Shown here: positions 15,612 through 21,523 of the stretch, one piece after another
Numbering within the stretch: position 1 is the stretch's first letter
Layout of the letters: each line of letters opens with the position of its first letter
Virus record (IMG/VR): IMGVR_UViG_3300017743_000117
Location: 1 to 24,249 of that record
DNA: 24,249 nucleotides
Source of the DNA: a virus
Strand: one strand, 5' to 3'
The notes under the pieces: model-generated
Databases searched by the model: none
What the model saw: the letters and a program-made list of their open reading frames with translations, nothing else
What the model was told of the DNA's origin: nothing
Translations under genes and position numbers: made by a program

Positions 15612-15741
15612 ATGGAATACGGTGTTGAAGAAAACTCAGCACCTTAAATACAACTATGCTGGAACTGAAGATAATGAAATTATCGAAGATATGATCCGGT
15701 ATATAAAAATCTTAATGGAAAGATTAGAAAAAGATGAATAA
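15577..15741 (+). CDS. Unknown 54-residue protein overlapping uvdE
   Basis: ATG at 15577 lies inside the 3' end of uvdE, 4 bases after GGAG, and the frame runs to TAA at 15739-15741. The product begins MVKKQNQKLWLKWNTVLKKT, then QHLKYNYAGTEDNEIIEDMI, and ends in a helix (RYIKILMERLEKDE). Composition is protein-like, with a basic N-half and an amphipathic acidic C-half. It fills the otherwise empty 130-base gap after uvdE. The next promoter element (15734) overlaps its last codons. Confidence 0.6.
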   Translation: MVKKQNQKLWLKWNTVLKKTQHLKYNYAGTEDNEIIEDMIRYIKILMERLEKDE

Positions 15742-15764
15742 AATCATCTACTGAAACGTATAAT
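15734..15764 (+). promoter_or_regulatory. ECF-like promoter element, copy 3 (before lipoproteins)
   Basis: ATGAATAAA at 15734-15742, 14 bases, then CGTATAAT at 15757-15764. It lies 20 bases before the first lipoprotein start at 15784, and AAAGGAG follows. One base of the first box differs from copies 1, 2 and 5; the spacing is exact. Confidence 0.6.
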
Positions 15765-15783
15765 AATATAGAAAGGAGAAACA

Positions 15784-16017
15784 ATGAAAACTAAATTATT
15801 TGCACTGGCATTCTTGATTGGATGTGGAGACGAAGAGCAGGCAACTGTAACCGCCACCACTACCACCACTGAAGAAGCCACTACTGTAGAAAATACTACA
15901 AACACTACTGCTGAGACAACTACTAATATGGTTGAAGTCAAGAATGACATCACAGCAGATAGCCCAGTTACGACTGAAGAAAACACAACTAATGTTGAAG
16001 GAGAAAATAATGATTAG
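15784..16017 (+). CDS. Thr-rich small lipoprotein
   Basis: AAAGGAG lies just upstream. The 77-residue precursor begins MKTKLFALAFLIGCGDEEQ, a short lipoprotein signal peptide with lipobox LIGC and acylated Cys at residue 14. The mature part is almost entirely Thr, Glu, Asn and Val (TATTTTTEEATTVENTT), mucin-like and probably unstructured. Asp is not at +2 (it is Gly), so outer-membrane sorting is plausible. It overlaps the next lipoprotein gene by 8 bases, so the two are a translationally coupled pair. Phage lipoproteins made during infection are often superinfection-exclusion factors (for example T5 Llp); this is inference here. Confidence 0.8.
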   Translation: MKTKLFALAFLIGCGDEEQATVTATTTTTEEATTVENTTNTTAETTTNMVEVKNDITADSPVTTEENTTNVEGENND

Positions 16018-16180
16018 TAGTTTAATGTTTATGCTCTTTGCTTGTGGAGATAAAGAAGAAGATACAAGTATAGAAGCAGAAGAGGTAGTAGAAGAAACTG
16101 CCGAAGAAGTTGAAGAAGAGGATACTGCCACTGAAGAAAGTGAAGAAAGTGATCCTGAAGAAACTTCATCAGAAGAATAA
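16010..16180 (+). CDS. Glu-rich small lipoprotein
   Basis: The start at 16010 is chosen for GAAGGAG 6 bases upstream and because it gives a clean signal peptide; ATGs further upstream lie inside the first lipoprotein. The 56-residue precursor begins MISSLMFMLFACGDKEEDTS with lipobox LFAC (Cys at residue 12). The mature chain is nearly all Glu, Asp, Thr, Ser and Ala. Both lipoproteins share a C-G-D start after the lipobox but then diverge to Thr-rich versus Glu-rich tails. A Rho-independent terminator follows 17 bases after the stop, ending this unit. Confidence 0.78.
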   Translation: MISSLMFMLFACGDKEEDTSIEAEEVVEETAEEVEEEDTATEESEESDPEETSSEE

Positions 16181-16197
16181 TAACCCCCCCCTGAGTT

Positions 16198-16231
16198 TGG
16201 CAGTTCTCTTTAAAAAACTGCCATTTTTTTT
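16198..16231 (+). terminator. Rho-independent terminator after the lipoprotein pair
   Basis: The stem GGCAGTT (16199-16205) pairs perfectly with AACTGCC (16216-16222), with an added T-A pair outside, a 10-base loop, and a run of eight Ts at 16224-16231. It separates the lipoprotein pair from the phosphomannomutase gene, whose ATG is 13 bases beyond the T-run. Confidence 0.85.
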
Positions 16232-16244
16232 ATCTGGAGAAAAT

Positions 16245-17048
16245 ATGAAAAAGATTGTTTTATTTGATATGGATGGCACGTTAACTGAGCCTAGGCAAAA
16301 GATGGGGATTCAAATGGAGCAGCAACTATTAAAACTTCAAGATTCTGGATATGAAATTGGTATTATCACAGGATCAGACATGAATTATGTAAAACAGCAG
16401 TGTTCTGGATTGTTTGATTTAAGCCTCGTAGATACCTCTAAAATCCATTTTCTGCCTTGCAATGGTACAAAGTATATCCTCGACAGAGAATCGATTTACG
16501 AGCGAAATATGAGAGAGTATATGGGTGATAGGCTTTGGAGCCGACTTATGGTTCTTTTGATAGATCTTCAAAGAGACTTGGTATTGCAATATAAGATACC
16601 CCTTACTGGACATTTCTTTGACTACAGAGGTAGTATAATTAATTGGTGCCCGATTGGAAGAAACGCGTCTTTAGAAGATAGAAAGAAATGGGAAGAATTA
16701 GATATAGATAATAAAATCAGAAAGCCATTTATAAAACAACTTAAAACACTGATATACGAGCACGTTTCACACCTAGGAGACTTAGAATCAGCAGATGTCG
16801 AACTAAAAGTTAAATATGGTGGCGATACATCATTTGATATATTTCCTGTAGGGTGGGATAAAACTTATGTACTTGAGAAGACTAACATATTTTCAGAATA
16901 TGAGCAAATTCATTTCATTGGAGATCGTTGTGGACAAAATGGGAATGACTATGAACTGTACATGCACCCTAGAACCATAGGAATGAAGACAACATCTCCA
17001 CAAAAAACTATAAAAATTGTGAATAATATCATACACTCAATCGTATAA
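16245..17048 (+). CDS. Phosphomannomutase, eukaryotic PMM-like (HAD family)
   Basis: The start at 16245 is set by TGGAG upstream and by the HAD motif at the N-terminus; earlier ATGs run through the terminator. The 267-residue protein begins MKKIVLFDMDGTLTEPRQK with catalytic D8 and D10. The eukaryotic PMM/SerB-like order is preserved: IITGSD, LPCNGTKYI, NWCPIGRNAS ... RKKWEELD, KYGGDTSFDIFPVGWDKTY, and HFIGDRCGQNGNDYELY. The enzyme interconverts mannose-6-phosphate and mannose-1-phosphate, supplying GDP-mannose synthesis. Most bacteria use an unrelated PMM (alpha-D-phosphohexomutase), so this type is unusual in a phage. No GDP-mannose pyrophosphorylase is visible, but a nucleotidyltransferase (17665) and a GT4 glycosyltransferase (23323) lie nearby. 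Confidence 0.92.
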   Translation: MKKIVLFDMDGTLTEPRQKMGIQMEQQLLKLQDSGYEIGIITGSDMNYVKQQCSGLFDLSLVDTSKIHFLPCNGTKYILDRESIYERNMREYMGDRLWSRLMVLLIDLQRDLVLQYKIPLTGHFFDYRGSIINWCPIGRNASLEDRKKWEELDIDNKIRKPFIKQLKTLIYEHVSHLGDLESADVELKVKYGGDTSFDIFPVGWDKTYVLEKTNIFSEYEQIHFIGDRCGQNGNDYELYMHPRTIGMKTTSPQKTIKIVNNIIHSIV

Positions 17049-17049
17049 T
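17019..17049 (+). promoter_or_regulatory. ECF-like promoter element, copy 4 (before the tRNA)
   Basis: GTGAATAAT at 17019-17027, 14 bases, then CGTATAAT at 17042-17049. The first part lies in the last codons of the phosphomannomutase gene. Transcription starting 6-8 bases after the -10 would begin almost at the first base of tRNA-Arg (17058). Two bases of the first box differ from the consensus; the spacing is exact. Confidence 0.6.
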
Positions 17050-17057
17050 AAGCATAG

Positions 17058-17133
17058 GCACTCGTGGCTTAATGGATAAAGCAACTGCCTTCTAAGCAGT
17101 CGATTGCTGGTTCGAGTCCAGCCGAGTGTACCA
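17058..17133 (+). tRNA. tRNA-Arg (anticodon TCT)
   Basis: A full cloverleaf can be drawn. The acceptor GCACTCG pairs with CGAGTGT (17123-17129; the first pair is G-U). The D-arm is GCTT/AAGC with an AATGGATA loop, the anticodon arm ACTGC/GCAGT with loop CTTCTAA (anticodon TCT at 17091-17093), the variable region CGATT, and the T-arm GCTGG/CCAGC with loop TTCGAGT. Discriminator A is followed by an encoded CCA (17131-17133). It reads AGA, the arginine codon used very often in this AT-rich phage, so codon-use compensation is the likely role. The ECF-like element at 17019 lies directly upstream. Confidence 0.95.
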
Positions 17134-17146
17134 CTGAGGAATGATA

Positions 17147-17668
17147 ATGGAAGAAAAGACAATAGACGAAATGATTCAAACATTTATTGACAATGGGTTA
17201 GATTTATCTAGTTTTAAATTTATGAGTGATTATGATAAAGAAAACTTTTTTATGATGTACACTGATCTGTTTGAATCTATGATGAAAGATGACGATGACT
17301 ATAACTTCAAAATAACTGAAGAGAAAGATTTGTTCATAACTTTAAATCAAGAAGAAATGTTTATATATGTCACAGATGATTATCAGACTTTAAGGTGTGA
17401 TTTGTGTGGCGAATATTATGACAAAAATAATACAAATCAAATTTTATTATTATCTATTCTTTTTCTTACTGTAAAAGAATTAAAAGCGATGATAGATTTA
17501 TTCGCTGGAGAAATAATAAAAAATATGGAAAACAGAAAGTCTGGAAAGTTTACTAAACTGCCAAAATCTTTCTCAGGTAAAGCAAATTATCTATCCTCCA
17601 AACAGGAAAGTATAATGGAAGACATCAAAAAAGCAAGAGATAAGGTAACTATAAAGGAGATAAAATGA
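17147..17668 (+). CDS. Unknown acidic/helical protein with single CxxC
   Basis: ATG 17147 is preferred over ATG 17141 because GAGGA ends directly against 17141 but is 6 bases from 17147. The 173-residue protein has an acidic N-terminal half (MEEKTIDEMIQTFIDNGL, a YDKENFFMMYTDLFE helix), one CDLCGEYY motif near residue 89, a hydrophobic segment (ILLLSILFLTVKELKAMI, about 104-121) and a basic C-terminus. The hydrophobic stretch could be a buried helix or a single membrane segment. It follows the tRNA by 13 bases and may be co-transcribed with it. Its stop overlaps the next start (ATGA). No family recognised. Confidence 0.72.
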   Translation: MEEKTIDEMIQTFIDNGLDLSSFKFMSDYDKENFFMMYTDLFESMMKDDDDYNFKITEEKDLFITLNQEEMFIYVTDDYQTLRCDLCGEYYDKNNTNQILLLSILFLTVKELKAMIDLFAGEIIKNMENRKSGKFTKLPKSFSGKANYLSSKQESIMEDIKKARDKVTIKEIK

Positions 17669-18084
17669 TGACTGTAATGGTATCTGGTGGGTTTGATCCC
17701 ATACATGGAGGACATGTTCAAATGATTCGCGATGCAGCAAATCACGGTGACGTGATAGTGGTTGCAAATTCAGATGAATGGCTCATGAGGAAGAAAGGGT
17801 ATGTATTTATGTCCTTTGAAGAGCGAGCAAAAATTCTTAGAGAAATCAAAGGTGTAATTTTGGTTGCAGCGGTAGACGATTCAGACGATACTGTATGTAA
17901 TGCAATCCGAATGATTCGCCCTGATTACTTTGCCAATGGCGGAGATAGAGGTAAGTCTAATACTCCAGAGCAAGATGTTTGCGAAGAACTGGGAATTAAA
18001 ATGCTGTGGGGAATAGGAGGAGATTACAAATTCAATTCTTCTTCAGATTTGGCAAAAAAGTTGGTAAAAAATTACCCTCAATAG
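17665..18084 (+). CDS. TagD/RfaE-like nucleotidyltransferase
   Basis: The 139-residue protein is a minimal cytidylyltransferase-fold enzyme. It starts MMTVMVSGGFDPIHGGHVQM with the HxGH motif H14-H17 (HGGH). Then come VVANSDEWLMRKKGY, FMSFEERAKIL, RPDYFANGGDR and a C-terminal FNSSSDLAKK in the position of the family's S-S-T motif. These are the hallmarks of TagD (glycerol-3-phosphate cytidylyltransferase), the HldE/RfaE C-terminal domain and phage homologues, which form CDP- or ADP-linked sugars or alcohols. The exact substrate is not readable. AAAGGAG lies upstream. The gene is followed by a strong terminator at 18167. It could act with the phosphomannomutase and glycosyltransferase of this window. 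Confidence 0.9.
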   Translation: MMTVMVSGGFDPIHGGHVQMIRDAANHGDVIVVANSDEWLMRKKGYVFMSFEERAKILREIKGVILVAAVDDSDDTVCNAIRMIRPDYFANGGDRGKSNTPEQDVCEELGIKMLWGIGGDYKFNSSSDLAKKLVKNYPQ

Positions 18085-18122
18085 GATTTTTAACTATTTG
18101 AACAATACTTACTACTGTGATT

Positions 18123-18140
18123 ATGAAATTGTCATTTCAT
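18123..18140 (+). other. Short hairpin in the gap after the 17665 gene
   Basis: ATGAAAT (18123-18129), TGTC loop and ATTTCAT (18134-18140) form a perfect 7-bp stem without a T-run. It lies between the stop at 18084 and the terminator at 18167. It may stabilise the mRNA end or belong to a short transcript ending at the terminator. Confidence 0.35.
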
Positions 18141-18166
18141 GAAAACTCTCCACTCTCAAAAATTTT

Positions 18167-18198
18167 AAGAGAAGATATTCGTATCTTCTCTTTTTTTT
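18167..18198 (+). terminator. Strong Rho-independent terminator with TTCG loop
   Basis: An 11-bp perfect stem, AAGAGAAGATA (18167-18177) with TATCTTCTCTT (18182-18192), closes on a TTCG tetraloop and runs into Ts through 18198. It ends the unit containing the nucleotidyltransferase, and a new leader begins just after it for the 18238 gene. Confidence 0.92.
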
Positions 18199-18210
18199 GT
18201 GCATATGCGA

Positions 18211-18218
18211 CTATTTAT
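18211..18218 (+). promoter_or_regulatory. CTATTTAT leader motif (candidate late promoter)
   Basis: CTATTTAT occurs between the terminator at 18167-18198 and the ATG at 18238, 27 bases from the ATG by its first base. That matches the arrangement before the 4835 gene (26 bases). Because the terminator cuts off upstream transcription, a promoter is expected here, which makes this the most convincing of the three copies. Confidence 0.45.
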
Positions 18219-18237
18219 TTTGAAATGAGGGTTAGGT

Positions 18238-18879
18238 ATGAACAATAAATGGAGAGACTTCTTAATTGACGAAGAGGCAAAATATGAATATGATCCGAAT
18301 CTATCGCTCATATCTGAAAACGATTTTGAGGATCTTGAAGACTATTCTCAGGTTTTAAATGAGGCTGAAGATCTTCTTGACGAAAAGAAGAGAAAAAAGA
18401 AGAAAAAAAAGAAAAAGAAGAAGGGCAAGAAGGATGCTTGCTATCACAAGGTACGTTCTCGATATGATGTGTGGCCGAGTGCTTATGCTTCTGGTGCTCT
18501 TGTTAAGTGTCGTAAGGTTGGTGCAAAGAACTGGGGTAACTCTAAGAAAACTAATGAAGAGTTAGAACTAGATGAAGATATACTAGAAGAAATCGAGTCT
18601 GAAGAAACATTAGATGAGAAAAAGCGCAAATTATCCTCTAAGCCATCATCAGAGAAATCTCTTAAGGATTGGTTTGGGAGAAAAGGAGCCAAAGGCTCTA
18701 AAGGTGGATGGGTAGACTGCAACGCACCAGATGGTAAAGGCGGATACAAATCCTGCGGAAGAGGTTCTGGAGAAAAAAGAAAGAAGTATCCTGCATGTCG
18801 CCCAACCCCCGGCGCATGTAAAAAAATGAAAGGCTCAAAAGGTAAGTCTTGGGGCAAAAAAGGATCAAAGAAAAAATGA
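18238..18879 (+). CDS. Very basic two-module Lys/Cys protein
   Basis: The 213-residue protein starts MNNKWRDFLIDEEA, a capsid-targeting-like peptide. After an acidic stretch comes a near-pure lysine run (about 50-65). Module 1 (68-100) reads CYHKVRSRYDVWPSAYASG, then ALVKCRKVGAKNWGN. A second acidic stretch repeats LDEKKRK (125-131, as at 48-52). Module 2 (140-205) reads LKDWFGRKGAKGSKGGWVDC, YKSCGRG, YPACRPTPGACKKMKG, with C161, C173, C187 and C194. Both modules are types I associate with T4-like marine phages and large DNA viruses, with no established function. DNA binding inside the head is a natural guess. The A-rich lysine tract is prone to slippage. The stop overlaps the next start. Confidence 0.85.
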   Translation: MNNKWRDFLIDEEAKYEYDPNLSLISENDFEDLEDYSQVLNEAEDLLDEKKRKKKKKKKKKKGKKDACYHKVRSRYDVWPSAYASGALVKCRKVGAKNWGNSKKTNEELELDEDILEEIESEETLDEKKRKLSSKPSSEKSLKDWFGRKGAKGSKGGWVDCNAPDGKGGYKSCGRGSGEKRKKYPACRPTPGACKKMKGSKGKSWGKKGSKKK

Positions 18880-19469
18880 AAATCACTAAACAAAGATTAA
18901 AAGCAATCATTTTAGAGGAGACTAAAATTGCTCTCTTGTCGGAAGGATTGAAACACCACATTGATTCTAGAACACCTCTTACAGATAATATTTATCGTGT
19001 AGGATCTGATTCTTATTTCGAAGTGATATCTGAAGCCAGAAAGGCTTATAATGAAGGAATTTATACCCCTCTCAACGAGGAAGAGAAAGAACTTCTAGAA
19101 TCTGATTTAGGAGTTTGGGCTGAATTTAAAGGCGAAAAGGTACCTCTTGATTTTCCTATGTACACAGAGACACTTGAGGAAGCAAAGAAGAAAAAGAAGA
19201 AAGATCCACCAATCGGAAAGCCAATGAAAGGTTCTGGCGGAAAGAAGTACCAAGTCTATGTTCGCAGTAAAAAGACTGGACGTATCAAAAAGATTTCCTA
19301 TGGTGATTCAAAAGGTGGACTTAAAGGCAACTGGAACAGCGCTGAGGCTCGCAAGTCATTTGCTTCACGTCATAACTGCGCAGAAAAGAAAGATCGCACT
19401 AAAGCCGGATATTGGGCTTGTAGAGCACATAAAGATTTTGGGACAAATGTTCCCGGAAGATTCTGGTAA
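18876..19469 (+). CDS. Basic protein with KSFxSRHNC module
   Basis: The start at 18876 is set by the ATGA overlap with the preceding stop; it gives MKITKQRLKAIILEETKIAL. This helix is typical of this window's capsid-targeting-like N-termini, with LEE and LSE|G sites. Residues 25-105 are mixed and acidic, with a YEV-type strand core. A lysine run at 104-109 leads to a compact basic domain: YQVYVRSKKTGRIKKISYGD (125-144) and EARKSFASRHNCAEKKDRTK (157-176), then GYWACRAHKDFG. C168 and C182 may form a metal site with H166 and H185. Coupling to the 18238 gene suggests the two proteins are made in similar amounts. Probably virion-internal. Confidence 0.85.
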   Translation: MKITKQRLKAIILEETKIALLSEGLKHHIDSRTPLTDNIYRVGSDSYFEVISEARKAYNEGIYTPLNEEEKELLESDLGVWAEFKGEKVPLDFPMYTETLEEAKKKKKKDPPIGKPMKGSGGKKYQVYVRSKKTGRIKKISYGDSKGGLKGNWNSAEARKSFASRHNCAEKKDRTKAGYWACRAHKDFGTNVPGRFW

Positions 19470-19744
19470 TGAGCGATTTTCCATTCAAACAAGTCAAAAT
19501 AAAAGAAAATATAGTTCATAGAACGTTCAAAATGAGCGTAGATACATCTGAACTAGTTTGGCACATGGATAGAGAGGATAGAATGGTAAAAGTCCTTGAA
19601 GGGCATTCTTGGTACCTTCAGATGGATAACGAATTACCAACGAAATTAATTGAAGGAAAGAGATATTTTATTCCCAAAATGTCTTTTCATAGGATAATTA
19701 AAGGTACAAGCAATCTGATTTTAGAAATACAGATGCTAACATAA
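19469..19744 (+). CDS. Small cupin-like protein
   Basis: The start shares an A with the preceding TAA (TAATG). The 91-residue protein reads as one small beta-barrel: ELVWHMDREDRMVKVLEG, SWYLQMDNELP, GKRYFIPKMSFHRIIKG, then a final LILEIQM strand. H28 together with E/D residues nearby and the later H71 fit the two cupin motifs (HxH...E and G...H), so metal binding is possible. Many phage single-domain cupins lack a known substrate. It is the last gene before PIN-PhoH, from which it is separated by 10 bases. Confidence 0.75.
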   Translation: MSDFPFKQVKIKENIVHRTFKMSVDTSELVWHMDREDRMVKVLEGHSWYLQMDNELPTKLIEGKRYFIPKMSFHRIIKGTSNLILEIQMLT

Positions 19745-19754
19745 AGGAGTCCTT

Positions 19755-21179
19755 ATGGCGAAGAAAACATATGTGATTGATACAAGCGTATTCTTAAGTG
19801 ATTTTAGTTGTATCAACAAATTTGATAACAATGATATTGTTATCCCATTGAAAGTATTGGAAGAGGTTGACAAACATAAAAAGCGACAAGATTCTGTAGG
19901 TTCGAATGCTCGTTCCTTCATCAGAATCTTAGATAGTTTACGAGAAAAAGGATCTTTACAAAAAGGCGTCAGGATCGATAAAGGGAAAGGAGTTGTTTCT
20001 GTCGTTTCTTACGATAATGTAACAGAGAAACTTCCTAGAGATTTGACATCTGGAATTGCAGATCATATGATTTTAGAGACTGCAATGACAGTCAAGGCAA
20101 ATAGCGCTAAGTCTAGAAAGGTGATCTTAGTCTCTAGAGACATAAACTTGAGAGTTATTGCTGATGCCGTTGGGATGCTATCACAAGATTATCTTGTTTC
20201 TCAAGTAGTCACCGATACAGATAAATTATATTCAGGTATGGCTACTGTATTGGTTGATGATGAGTTGATAGATCAGTTTTATTCAGGAGAAAATATATTT
20301 ATTACGAAAGAGTTCGCTGCTGAGCAGAAAGTTGCACTTTATCCAAATATATTCTTAATGCTTGTTTCCTCCTATAATGAGAAGAAAACTGCATTGTGCA
20401 GGTATTATAATTGTAATGAGCCAGTTGATAAGCTGCTAGATTACAAAAATAGCCTAAACTGGGGAGTTTACCCTAGAAACAAAGAACAGACATTTGCATT
20501 TGACTTATTGATGGATCCAGATATCCATCTTGTGACTCTCACAGGACAAGCAGGATCTGGAAAGACTTTGTGTGCAATCGCGGCTGGGATGGAACAGTGT
20601 GTCACATTTGGTAAAATGTTTAATAACAAACTGGACACAAAGCACAAAATGGAATTATCAAAGAAGTATTATCCGATTGAGGATGAGGAAGAAGGCGTCG
20701 CCTTTAATAAGATGGTAGTCTCCCGTCCCGTCCAGCCAATGGGGAAAGATATTGGATTCTTACCCGGAACTATGGAAGAGAAAATGTTGCCTTGGCTCAA
20801 GCCAATACAAGATAACATCCAATTCATTGTAGGTAACGATAAAATCATTATGGAACAACTTATGGAATCTGGAGCGATTGAACTAGAGGCACTCACGTAT
20901 ATCAGGGGTAGATCGATATCTAATTCATTTATTATCGTAGATGAGGCTCAGAATCTCACAGCGCACGAAGTCAAGACTATTATCACTAGAGCAGGAGAGG
21001 GTACTAAGGTAGTCCTGACAGGTGATATTGAGCAGATTGACAATGTGTACACGAACGAGACTTCTAACGGACTCACATATGCTATTGAGAAGTTTAAAGA
21101 CTCAGTTATTGCTGGGCACGTATCATTTAAGAAAGGTGAGAGATCTAGACTCGCCACGGAAGCCGCAAAGCGTTTGTAA
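19755..21179 (+). CDS. phoH: PIN-PhoH protein (nuclease + ATPase)
   Basis: AAGGAG lies before the ATG. The 474-residue protein has an N-terminal PIN nuclease domain (about 1-140; YVIDTSVFL with D9, VLEEVDKHK, then VILVSRDINLRVIAD). A PhoH-type P-loop ATPase follows, with Walker A GQAGSGKT at 264-271 (K270) and Walker B FIIVDEAQN with D396-E397, then VVLTGDIEQID and a C-terminal RSRLATEAAKRL. PIN-PhoH (PhoH2-type) proteins are reported to cleave and unwind RNA, and PhoH is a common marine-phage marker gene. The phosphate-starvation link is weak. No antitoxin-like gene adjoins, so an RNA-metabolism role is more likely than toxin-antitoxin. Intergenic DNA follows (21180-21277). Confidence 0.95.
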   Translation: MAKKTYVIDTSVFLSDFSCINKFDNNDIVIPLKVLEEVDKHKKRQDSVGSNARSFIRILDSLREKGSLQKGVRIDKGKGVVSVVSYDNVTEKLPRDLTSGIADHMILETAMTVKANSAKSRKVILVSRDINLRVIADAVGMLSQDYLVSQVVTDTDKLYSGMATVLVDDELIDQFYSGENIFITKEFAAEQKVALYPNIFLMLVSSYNEKKTALCRYYNCNEPVDKLLDYKNSLNWGVYPRNKEQTFAFDLLMDPDIHLVTLTGQAGSGKTLCAIAAGMEQCVTFGKMFNNKLDTKHKMELSKKYYPIEDEEEGVAFNKMVVSRPVQPMGKDIGFLPGTMEEKMLPWLKPIQDNIQFIVGNDKIIMEQLMESGAIELEALTYIRGRSISNSFIIVDEAQNLTAHEVKTIITRAGEGTKVVLTGDIEQIDNVYTNETSNGLTYAIEKFKDSVIAGHVSFKKGERSRLATEAAKRL

Positions 21180-21225
21180 AGAAAAATCGATTTCTTTTAC
21201 ATAATAATAAAAATATGTAAAAATA

Positions 21226-21256
21226 TTGAATAAACCTTTACATATAAACGTATAAA
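21226..21256 (+). promoter_or_regulatory. ECF-like promoter element, copy 5 (before the 21278 gene)
   Basis: TTGAATAAA at 21226-21234, 14 bases, then CGTATAAA at 21249-21256. It lies in the 98-base gap after phoH, 22 bases before the GTG start at 21278, with GGAGG at 21268-21272 between. TATAAAC is repeated 8 bases apart (21243 and 21251). This is an intergenic exact match to copies 1 and 2. Confidence 0.65.
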
Positions 21257-21277
21257 CAGTATACACTGGAGGCAAAA

Positions 21278-21523
21278 GTGGAAACTGTCAAAGAAATTCT
21301 TATCAATTACGTTGGTGATAAACTAAATCCTGAAAATGGAGATGTTACTGTCGAGCACATCGTAGAAGTTATGGCAGAAGAGTTTCCTGATTTTCTGCTC
21401 TTGGTAGCAGAAGAGAATTGGATTCGTGGTTACGAACAGGCTTTAAATGATGTTGAAGAAGGAGAAAGACTTGTCAAGAAACAGAAAGAACTTAACGAAG
21501 TTACTGCAACAGTCGCAGAATAA
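21278..21523 (+). CDS. Conserved small phage protein, GTG start
   Basis: GGAGG sits 5 bases before GTG 21278. The 81-residue acidic protein reads VKEILINYVGDKLNPENGDV, EHIVEVMAEEFPDFLLLVAE, then ENWIRGYEQALNDVE. I recognise this as a widespread small helical protein of T4-like marine phages, with no known function. The last 50 bases overlap the next gene in another frame. It has its own ECF-like promoter at 21226. Confidence 0.85.
   Translation: METVKEILINYVGDKLNPENGDVTVEHIVEVMAEEFPDFLLLVAEENWIRGYEQALNDVEEGERLVKKQKELNEVTATVAE

Noticed and set aside
16110-16244. Upstream extension of the phosphomannomutase to ATG 16110
   Set aside because: The extension would cross the lipoprotein gene and terminator; the HAD motif begins directly after ATG 16245, which has a ribosome-binding site.
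18123-18248. Small frame starting ATG 18123 (MKLSFHENSP...)
   Set aside because: It runs through the strong terminator into the next gene's start, and its first codons form the hairpin stem. No ribosome-binding site precedes it.
18406-18424. Frameshift at the A-rich lysine tract of the 18238 gene
   Set aside because: The Cys modules downstream are in the same frame as the capsid-targeting-like start, so the frame is intact, although the tract is slippage-prone.
21237-21265. Consensus-like sigma-70 promoter TTTACA-N17-TATACA
   Set aside because: The start of transcription would fall in the GGAGG ribosome-binding site of the 21278 gene, leaving it untranslatable. The overlapping TGAATA-N16-CGTATA element is better placed.
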